Source: Xestospongia bergquistia (Eukaryota; Porifera; Demospongiae; Haplosclerida; Petrosiidae). Taken from it: a DNA stretch of 64,000 nt. This document shows, piece after piece, positions 51,201 through 63,200 of this stretch. The number at the start of each line of letters is the position of its first letter. Within the stretch, counting starts at the first letter, position 1. Position numbers and translations under genes: made by a program. Under the pieces are notes generated by a model. The model was not told the origin of the DNA, ran no database searches, and saw nothing but the letters and a program-made list of their open reading frames with translations. The DNA lies in NCBI GenBank assembly GCA_963965975.1, contig OZ014416.1, positions 6,386,001-6,450,000 of the forward strand, in the 5' to 3' direction.

Positions 51201-54200
51201 CTTATACATAGACAATTACAGCTTAGGTTTTTGTGTGGGATTAGTAGCAGTATAAAATTATATGTATTATATAATGATGATGATACCACTCTCATAATCA
51301 TTAGAACATTAACACATATAGCATAACATACTAGTTGGATCTCTATGAATACAAAAACTTTTAAAGATATTTACTATTATAATAGACCACATCTAATGAT
51401 AGCTGACACTGACTATGTTTGTTAATTCTTTACTAACAAAAGATTGAAACAACAAGTTGACATAAACAAGTCTAATGGCCATATCAATAACATTTTATAT
51501 CTATCAAAAAATGATTTAAATCTAGTAGCAGGTAATAATCACAACACACAATATACACTGACCCTGTCATAAATATTTGGATCTGCATTGGAGTTTAACA
51601 GTAGCAGTACGATATCACAATGACCTTTTTTCGAGGCTAGATGTAAAGCTGTTTTCCGCCCCTAGAGGAAGTACACAAATATATTGTACATTTTTAACAA
51701 CATCAACATACTTCAAATTTGTATTTAATTTACAGATATAATGTATTATTTGTCTCAATATTAATACAGGAGTGGCTCATTTCTGGCTATGTTTCTTGTA
51801 CATAGACAATTACTGCTTAGGTTTTTGTGTGGGATTAGTAGCAGTATAAAATTATATGTATTATATAATGATGATGATACCACTCTCATAATCATCAGAA
51901 CATTAACACATATAGCATAACATACTAGTTGGATGTCTATGAATACAAAAACTTTTAAAGATATTTACTATTATAATAGACCACATCTAATGATAGGTGA
52001 CACTGACTATGTTTGTTAATTCTTTACTAACAAAAGATTGAAACAACAAGCTGACATAAACAAGTCTAATGGCCATATCAATAACATTTTATATCTATCA
52101 AAAAATGATTTAAATCTAGTAGCAGGTAATAATCACAACACACAATATACACTGACCCAGTCACAAATATTTGGATCTGCATTGGAGTTTAACAGTAGCT
52201 GTACGATATCACAATGACCTTTTTCCGAGGCTAGATGTAAAGCTGTTTTCTCCTCCTAGAGGAAGTACACAAATATATTGTACATTTTTAACAACATCAA
52301 CATACTTCAAGTTTGTATTTAATTTACAGATCTAGTGTATTACTTGTCACAATATTAAAATAGGAGTGGCTCACTTCTGGCTATGATTCTTACACTTAGG
52401 CATTTACAGTTTAAGTTTTTGGGTAGGATTTAGCAGCAATATAAAATTATATGTAATATATAATGATGATGATACCACTCTCATAATCATCAGAACATTA
52501 ACACATATAGCATAACATACTAGTTGGATCTCTATGAATACAAAAATCTTTTAAAGATATGTACTATTATAATAGACCACATCAACTGATAGCTGACACT
52601 GACTATGTTTGTTAATTCTTTACTAACAAAAGATTGAAACAAGTTGACATAAACAAGTCTAATGGTCATATCAATAACATTTTATATCTATCTAAAAATG
52701 ATTTAAATCTAGTAGCATGTAATAATCACAACACACAATATACACTAACCAAGTCACAAATATTTGGATCTGCATTGCAGTTTAACAGTAGCTGTACGAT
52801 ATCACATTGACCTTTTTCCGAGGCTAGACGTAAAGCTGTTTTCTGCTCCTAGAGGAAGTACACAAATATATTGTACATTTTTAACAACATCAACATACTT
52901 CAAGTTTGTATTTAATTTACAGATCTAGTGTATTACTTGTCACAATATTAAAACAGGAGTGGCTCACTTCTGGCTATGTTTCTTGTGCATAGACAATTAC
53001 AGCTTAGGTTTTTGTGTGGGATTAGTAGCAGTATAAAATTATATGTATTATATAATGATGATGATACCACTCTCATAATCATTAGAATATTAACACATAT
53101 AGCATAACATACTAGTTGGATGTCTATGAATACAAAAATCTTTTAAAGATATGTACTATTATAATAGACCACATCTAATGATAGCTGACACTGACTATGT
53201 TTGTTAATTCTTTACTAACAAAAGATTGAAACAACAAGTTGACATAAACAAGTCTAATGGCCATATCAATAACAATTATATCTATCAAAAAATGATTTAA
53301 ATCTAGTAACATGTAATAATCACAACACACAATATACACTGACCCAGTCACAAATATTTGGATCTGCATTGGAGTTTAACAGTAGCTGTACGATATCACA
53401 ATGACCTTTTTCCGAGGCTAGATGTAAAGCTGTTTTCTCCTTCTAGAGGAAGTACACAAATATATTGTACATTTTTAACAAAATCAACATACTTCAAGTT
53501 TGTATTTAATTTACAGATATAATGTATTTCTTGTCACAATATTAAAATAGGAGTGGCTCACTTCTGGCTATGATTCTTACACTTAGGCATTTACAGTTTA
53601 GGTTTTTGGGTAGGATTTAGCAGCAATATAAAATTATATGTAATATATAATGATGATGATACCACTCTCATAATCATCAGAACATTAACACATATAGCAT
53701 AACATACTAGTTGGATCTCTATGAATACAAAAATCTTTTAAAGATATGTACTATTATAATAGACCACATCAACTGATAGCTGACACTGACTATGTTTGTT
53801 AATTCTTTACTAACAAAAGTTTGAAACAACAAGTTGACATAAACAAGTCTAATAGCCATATCAATAACATTTTATATCTATCTAAAAATGATTTAAATCT
53901 AGTAGCGTGTAATAATCACAACACACAATATACACTGACCCAGTCATAAATATTTGGATCTGCATTGGAGTTTAACAGTAGCTGTACGATATCACAATGA
54001 CCATTTTCCGAGGCTAGATGTAAAGCTGTTTTCTGCCCCTAGAGGAAGTACACAAATATATTGCACATTTTTAACAACATCCGCATACTTCAAGTTTGTA
54101 TTTAATTTACAGATCTATTGTATTACTTGTCACAATTTTAAACACTGTAAAAATTAATATGTCATTTTAACAACTAATATGTACTTTACATAGGTGGATT

Positions 54201-57200
54201 ACTCTGGAATTTAGAATTTATGTGAATTACTAATTGTATAATTTGTTAGTATGTAACCATACAACATACCAAGAAATTACATAGTGAGGAATTCTCAAGA
54301 ATTCTACATTCCATAGTAATCCACCCATGTAAACTACAAATTAGTTGTTAAAATGACATATTAATTTTTACAGTGAAACAGGAGTTGGTCACTTCTGGCT
54401 ATGATTCTTACACATATGCAATTATAGGTTAGGTTTTTGTGTGGGTTTAGTAGCAATATAAAATTATATGTATTATATAATGATGACGATATCACTCTCA
54501 TAATCATCAGAACATTAACACGTATAGCATAACATACTAGTTGGATCTCTATGAATACAAACCACAACTACTAACTGTTTAGTATGTAAATGATACTACA
54601 TAGAAAACAATAGCTACAATTATACTCTGTTCATGTTAAGAATAACCATTAACTAATGATATAACTATGACTAATAATGAACTAGAGTGAAATGGTTTGT
54701 ATTATTCAATAGTCCAAGAATGATCACAATATTTATCAAGAAAAAAACATTTCTACCAATTTCAGGAAACTTGTAAACCAGATATCTCATATTTATGAAA
54801 AACCTGCTGGTCATTAACTAGTGCTCATGCAAGCATTCTCAAGCTTCATCAAAAAAGTTAGACAGAGGGGGAGGAGTCAAGTTTAAGTTGGGGAGGCTGA
54901 CCTTATATTTTGTTGCGTTATATTATTAAACATCAAAAATGACTAAAAAATTAATTTGTTTGTCGTTAAAGAAAGAAACTCTTCTCAATATTTCTAATAA
55001 GTTTATGTTATCAGTACGGTCGTTATGTGCATGTAACATCATGGCATGGTTTAGTCGTTCTTGGTCATAGTACTTTGTAGGATATGTTTTAGTCAGCGTG
55101 AGGTTGAAAAGTGTGTTCTGATGTAGCAGAAGTCATTGGTATGGTTAGATACAGTCTAATTAGGTTAGGAACTTCTGTCTTCAGTGCAAATCAGGGGGGC
55201 TTCAGCTCCCCCCCCTTGCCCCCCCTTCCCTATCGGTATGACTACAGATATAGTACTTAAGGTGTAAAAGTTATAGGAAATAATACAGTACTATATAGTA
55301 GGTAACTTTAGATATATATAATATTGATAATTTGGAAAATTGTATTTCATTCATCCAAATTCTACCTTCAATTTTTTTTAATTAGAGGTATGGTAGTAGT
55401 CAAAGAAGTCATTTGCAAAATTTATTTTCCAAAATGTCTATTTTATATTCAGTCTCTAATATTTCTCACTCTGAAATTCCCCACTATATGGTATTAAAAT
55501 ATTAGATTAATACAAGTATCAGTATAATAATTGTAACACATGGTCAGACAATGGATGAGTAATATTGTGATATTTGAATGATAACTAGTAGTAGCCAAAC
55601 CACTTTTTTAAAAGAGCTCTTAAGTATTACCTCCATGAATAATTAGATGCTATAAAGATTTATCTGTTCAGTACTAGTTTAAAAAATTAAGGAGATTTCA
55701 AAGATTGGATCAGTAGAATTTTAATAATAGAAATAATAATGCCACTTGTGGAGTGACATTCACTGATATCCTTAGTTTACAAAGAAAGTCACAACCTTTT
55801 GCTTAACTACACTTTAGTAATAGTTTGTAAATAGAAAAGATACATTAAACTGCCTTCTAAATCAAACATGAGTAGGTGGGGCTAAATCTTTTGAATGTCT
55901 GTGATTGATCTTATTTGTTATAGAATATAATACTTTTAAAAGTAAACACTAACAAACAACAGTAATTTATTATTCTTTTAATCAGTTACTAACCTTCTTA
56001 GGATGATGAACATTGACATTAGCACCTGATTTAAGTGCTTTAGTTACATTTTCTATATTACCATTTTCAGCTGAAGTCAATAGTAAGTCATCCTATTAAA
56101 ATAAATAATATATTATAACTGTGACATGTACCCACATATACTCAGGTCATGTTTATAAGATATTATAACATGAAAGATCACTATGTCCATGTCATCATAT
56201 ACAGTAAATATATTATTATATTTGTCATTTACATTTCTAACTTGGTCCATATCTCTTGCTCCAAAAGAACATAAGATCTTAACAATGTTATTGTGACCGT
56301 AAAAATATGCTATATAAAGTTGAATGTGTCCCCACTATAAAATGAAATAAATTGTTTCAATAATAATACATTAAATTTTTAAAGAAGATATGTAGTATAC
56401 AATTACAGCTTAGGTTTTTGTGTGGGATTAGTAGCAGTATAAAATTATATGTATTATATAATGATGATGATATCACTCTCATAATCATTAGAATATTAAC
56501 ACATATAGCATAACATACTAGTTGGATCTCTATGAATACAAAAACTTTTAAAGATATTTACTATTATAATAGACTACATCTAATGATAGCTGACACTGAC
56601 TATGTTTGTTAATTCTTTACTAACAAAAGATTGAAACAACAAGTTGACATAAACAAGTCTAATGGCCATATCAATAACATTTTATAACTATCAAAAAATG
56701 ATTTAAATCTAGTAACATGTAACAATCACAACACACAATATACACTAACCAAGTCACAAATATTTGGATCTGCATTGGAGTTTAACAGTAGCTGTACGAT
56801 ATCACAATGACCTTTTTTCGAGGCTAGATGTAAAGCTGTTTTCTGCTCCTAGAGGAAGTACACAAATATATTGTACATTTTTAACAACATCAACATACTT
56901 CAAGTTTGTATTTAATTTACAGATATAATGTATTACTTGTCTCAATATTAAAACAGGAGTGGCTCATTTCTGGCTATGTTTCTTGTACATAGACAATTAC
57001 AGCTTAGGTTTTTGTGTGGGATTAGTAGCAGTATAAAATTATATGTATTATATAATGATGATGATACCACTCTCATAATCATCAGAACATTAACACATAT
57101 AGCATAACATACTAGTTGGATGTCTATGAATACAAAAACTTTTAAAGATATTTACTATTATAATAGACCACATCTACTGATAGCTGACAATGACTATGTT

Positions 57201-60200
57201 GTTAATTCTTTACTAACAAAAGATTGAAACAACAAGTTGACATAAACAAGTCTAATGGCCATATCAATAACATTTTATATCTATCAAAAAATGATTTAAA
57301 TCTAGTAGCAGGTAATAATCACAACACACAATATACACTGACCCAGTCATAAATATTAGGATCTGCATTGGAGTTTAACAGTAGCAGTACGATATCACAA
57401 TGACCTTTTTTCGAGGCTAGATGTAAAGCTGTTTTCTGCCCCTAGAGGAAGTACACAAATATATTGTACATTTTTAACAACATCAACATACTTCAAATTT
57501 GTATTTAATTTACAGATATAATGTATTACTTGTCTCAATATTAATACAGGAGTGGCTCATTTCTGGCTATGTTTCTTGTACATAGACAATTACTGCTTAG
57601 GTTTTTGTGTGGGATTAGTAGCAGTATAAAATTATATGTATTATATAATGATGATGATACCACTCTCATAATCATCAGAACATTAACACATATAGCATAA
57701 CATACTAGTTGGATGTCTATGAATACAAAAACTTTTAAAGATATTTACTATTATAATAGACCACATCTAATGATAGCTGACACTGACTATGTTTGTTAAT
57801 TCTTTACTAACAAAAGATTGAAACAACAAGCTGACATAAACAAGTCTAATGGCCATATCAATAACATTTTATATCTATCAAAAAATGATTTAAATCTAGT
57901 AGCAGGTAATAATCACAACACACAATATACACTAACCCAGTCACAAATATTTGGATCTGCATTGGAGTTTAACAGTAGCAGTACGATATCACAATGACCA
58001 TTTTTCGAGGCTAGATGTAAAGCTGTTTTCTCCTCCTAGAGGAAGTACACAAATATATTGTACATTTTTAACAACATCAACATACTTCAAGTTTGTATTT
58101 AATTTACAGATCTAGTGTATTACTTGTCACAATATTAAAATAGGAGTGGCTCACTTCTGGCTATGATTCTTACACTTAGGCATTTACAGTTTAGGTTTTT
58201 GGGTAGGATTTAGCAGCAATATAAAATTATATGTAATATATAATGATGATGATACCACTCTCATAATCATCAGAACATTAACACATATAGCATAACATAC
58301 TAGTTGGATCTCTATGAATACAAAAATCTTTTAAAGATATGTACTATTATAATAGACCACATCTACTGATAGCTGACACTGACTATGTTTGTTAATTCTT
58401 TACTAACAAAAGATTGAAACAACAAGTTGACATAAACAAGTCTAATGGCCATATCAATAACATTTTATAACTATCAAAAAATGATTTAAATCTAGTAACA
58501 TGTAATAATCACAACACACAATATACACTAACCAAGTCACAAATATTTGGATCTGCATTGCAGTTTAACAGTACCTGTACGATATCACAATGACCATTTT
58601 CCGAGGCTAAATGTAAAGCTGTTTTCTGCTCCTAGAGGAAGTACACAAATATATTGTACATTTTTAACAACATCCACATACTTCAAGTTTGTATTTAATT
58701 TACAGATATAATGTATTACTTGTCTCAATATTAAAACAGGAGTGGCTCATTTCTGGCTATGTTTCTTGTACATAGACAACTACAGCTTAGGTTTTTGTGT
58801 GGGATTAGTAGCAGTATAAAATTATATGTATTATATAATGATGATGATACCACTCTCATAATCATCAGAACATTAACACATATAGCATAACATACTAGTT
58901 GAATCTCTATGAATACAAAAATCTTTTAAAGATATGTACTATTATAATAGACCACATCTACTGATAGCTAACACTGACTATGTTTGTTAATTCTTTACTA
59001 ACAAAAGATTGAAACAACAAGTTGACATAAACAAGTCTAATGGCCATATCAATAACATTTTATATCTATCAAAAAATGATTTAAATCTAGTAGCAGGTAA
59101 TAATCACAACACACAATATACACTGACCCTGTCATAAATATTTGGATCTGCATTGGAGTTTAACAGTAGCTGTACGATATCACAATGACCTTTTTCCGAG
59201 GCTAGATGTAAAGCTGTTTTCTGCCCCTAGAGGAAGTACACAAATATATTGTACATTTTTAACTACATCAACATACTTCAAATTTGTATTTAATTTACAG
59301 AAATAATGTATTACTTGTCTCAATTTTAAACACTGTAAAAATTAATGTCATTTTAACAACTAATATGTACTTTACATAGGTGGATTACTCTGGAATTTAG
59401 AATTTATGTGAATTACTAATTATATAATTTGTTAGTATGTAACCATACAACATACCAAGAAATTACATAGTGAGGAATTCTCAAGAATTCTACATTCCAT
59501 AGTAACCCACCCATGTAAACTACAAATTAGTTGTTAAAATGACATATTAATTTTTACAGTGAAACAGGAGTGGGTCACTTCTGGCTATGATTTTTACACA
59601 TAGGCAATTATAGGTTAGGTTTTTGTGTGGGTTTAGTAGCAATATAAAATTATATGTATTATATAATGATGATGATATCACTCTCATAATCATCAGAACA
59701 TTAACACGTATAGCATAATATACTAGTTGGATCTCTATGAATACAAACCACAACTACTAACTGTTTAGTATCTAAATGATACTACATAGAAAACAATAGC
59801 TACAATTATACTCTATTCATGTTAAGAATAACCATTAACTAATGATATAACTATGACTAATAATGAACTAGAGTGAAATGGTTTGTATTATTCAATAGTC
59901 CAAGAATGATCACAATATTTATCAAGAAAAAAACATTTCTACCAATTTCAGGAAACTTGTAAACCAGATATCTCATATTTATGAAAAACCTGCTGGTCAT
60001 TAACTAGTGCTCATGCAAGCATTCTAAAGCTTCATCAAAAAAGTTAAGAAACTGTTGAAAATACCTTCAACATTTAAATTAATGAAATTAAGAGGAGACT
60101 AATGCAAAGAATTAATAAAAGTTGACACAGACACAGACAGAGGGGGAGGAGTCAAGTTTAAGTTGGGTGGGGGGGGCTGACCTTATATTTTGTTGCATTA

Positions 60201-63200
60201 TATTATTAAACATCAAAAATGACTAAAAAATTAATTCGTCTGTCGTTAAGGAAAGAAACTCTTCTCATTATTTCTAATGAGTTTATGTTATCAGGATGGT
60301 CGTTATGTGTATGTAATATCATGACATGGTTTAGTCGTTCTTGGTCATAGTACTTTGTAGGATATTATTTAGTTAGCGTAAGGTTGAAAAGTGTGTCCTG
60401 CTGTAGCAGAAGTCGTTGGTATGGTTAGATACAGTCTAATTAGGTTATGAACTTCTGTCTTGAGTGCAAATCAGGGGGCCTTCAGCCCCCCCTCCTGCCC
60501 CCCTTCCCTTTCCCTATGACCACAGATATAGTAATTAAGTTGTAAAAGTTATAAGAAATAATTAGGACTACAGTACCATATAGTAGGTAATTTTAGATAG
60601 ATGTAATTTGGAAAATTGTATTTCATTCATCCAAATTCTACCTTCAATTTTTTTAAATTGAAGGTAGAATTTGGATGAATTTAATTTAATTTAATTTAAT
60701 TGTGTTGTAGTAGTCAAAAGAAGTCATTTACAAAATTTATTTTCCAAAATGTCTTTTTTATATTCATTCTCTAATATTTCTCACTTTGAAATTCCCCACT
60801 ATATGTTATTACAATATTAGATTATTACAAGTATCAGAATAATAATTGTAACACATGGTCTGACAATGGATGAGTAATACTGTGATATTTGAATGATAAC
60901 CAGTAGTAGCCAAACAACTTTTTTAAAAGAGCTCTTGAGTATTAACTCCATGAATAATTAGATGCTATAAAGATTTATCTGTTCAGTACTAGTTTAAAAA
61001 TTAAGGAGATTTCAAAGATTGGATCAGTAGAATTTTAATAATAGAAATAATAATGCCACTTGTGGGGTGACATTCACTGATATCCTTAGTTTACAAAGAA
61101 AGTCACAACCTTTTGCTTAACTACACTTTACTAATAGTTTGTAAATAGAAAAGATACATTAAACTGCCTTCTAAATCAAACATGAGTAGGTGGGGCTAAA
61201 TCTTTTGATTGTCTGTGATTAATCTTATTTGTTATAGAATATAATACTTTTAAAAGTAAACACTAACAAACAACAGTAATTTATTATTCTTTTAATCAGT
61301 TACTAACCTTCTTAGGATGATGAACATTGACATTAGCACCTGATTTAAGTGCTTTAGTTACATTTTCTATATTACCATTTTCAGCTGAAGTCAATAGTAA
61401 GTCATCCTATTAAAATAAATAATATATTATAACTGTGACATGTACCCACATATACTTAGGTCATGTTTATAAGATATTATAACATGTAAGATCGCTATGT
61501 CCATGTCATCATATACAGTAAATATATTATTATATTTGTCACTTACATTTTTAACTTGGTCCATATCTCTTGCTCCAAAAGAACATAAGATCTTAACATT
61601 GTTATTGTGACCATAAAAATATGCTATATAAAGTGGAATGTGTCCCCACTATAAAATGAAATAGAATTTAATAATAATAGATTAAATTGTAAAGTGGATA
61701 TACATAGATATATACGTAATACACTTGATCTATAACAATCATAGGATTTATAAGGTCTATTTTATATATGGACACATTAATGTAAAATATGAGTATTGCA
61801 TAAATTAGACAATTGTTATCTGAGTTAATAACAAAGTTTATTAAACTAAGAATATAGTACTAATATATGGCTCACAACAACTGAATATAACACATGGACT
61901 GGAGCTCATTATATATAATAACATGCAATGGGAGATTGTGAACACAGAAATAAATAGAGTAATGAATATGGTAAACAAGCAAGGAGCAGTATTTGTTGTA
62001 TCATATTATGGTTCAGCAAATGTAGTAATAATAGATGAAAATATGATGGATATTAGGTAAGTCAATCCAAACCTATATGCAAAATAGTTTGAATAAAACC
62101 TTCAATGATAAAAAGCTAGGTTTTGACATACTATAGTATTCTTTTCAAATGTTATTTTTCTTTACTCAAAGAAGACCAATTTTGATATCACTGTATAGCT
62201 TAATTAAACCAGTCATATTAACAATAAGAAAATTCTATATCATATTAAAAGATGCAACAAAAAAATAAGAACTTTATTTGTCACACCTACAGGTATTTAT
62301 TGTAATATTGGATCATGTGTAGAGTGTTAACTTAAAAATTCCTTGTCACATTGGAATTGATCTATATCTTGTCTTACTAGACAGGTAGTACTACATATAT
62401 GTATACATGTAATAGAGACAACAAATAAAATACACAAACTATACACAAAAATAAAATCTACTACATTGTCTGTGATTTTGGTATATACAGACAAACACAC
62501 AGTATTGTAATCTACACAATAGTATAATACTGATGATATCACTTCCACAATAATAAAAATATTTTGACATAAACAGTACACATACTAGTTGTAAAACCTC
62601 CATGTATATGATGATGTTTTCAAGGATATGTACATTTTAACAAACCACACCTACTGATAACTCCACCTGTCTATGCTTTTAATCTTTTATTAACAAAAGA
62701 TTTTAATACAAGTCAATATAGACATAAGAGATAATGCAATTGCCATTCCTGCAATTTTGTTTGCATTTTTGTATTGGACTGATATTACCCATCCCTATAT
62801 TAATGTCATATTATAGAAAATAGTGTTATTTACTTTTTGGGTTATTTTAAAAAATGTATGTGGAAGTGATTTTGATAATCAATCACAAAAGCTATAACAT
62901 GCTAGAAGATAATGAGTTTTACACCAAAATATTTGCATATATTGTCACTGGCTTTTTAGTCATGCAGTCATGATCGTGGATCTTCTTTAAGGTGAACATC
63001 AAAACAGAAAATAGTCAATAATAATTGCTAGTAGTGTGAGGCTAGGCTTCAGTTTAGCTATATATAATACAATGAAATAGAATTTTCGGTTCGCATTCAC
63101 TTCTTTCTTTAATGTTACTTATTCCAAAAAATGGCTTCTTAAGAGTAGTTTTTGATAGTAAACTGCTGAGACCACTATTTTTGTTGATTTCTAAAAGGCA

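Noticed and set aside
43998-59226. Array regarded as plain satellite DNA
   Set aside because: Each unit contains one exact ankyrin repeat with splice sites and a preserved phase, linked in frame to the ROC exon.
62327-62581. Minus-strand frame resembling a membrane protein (84 aa)
   Set aside because: The hydrophobic residues come from AT-rich sequence related to the array-unit intron; no splice or domain support.
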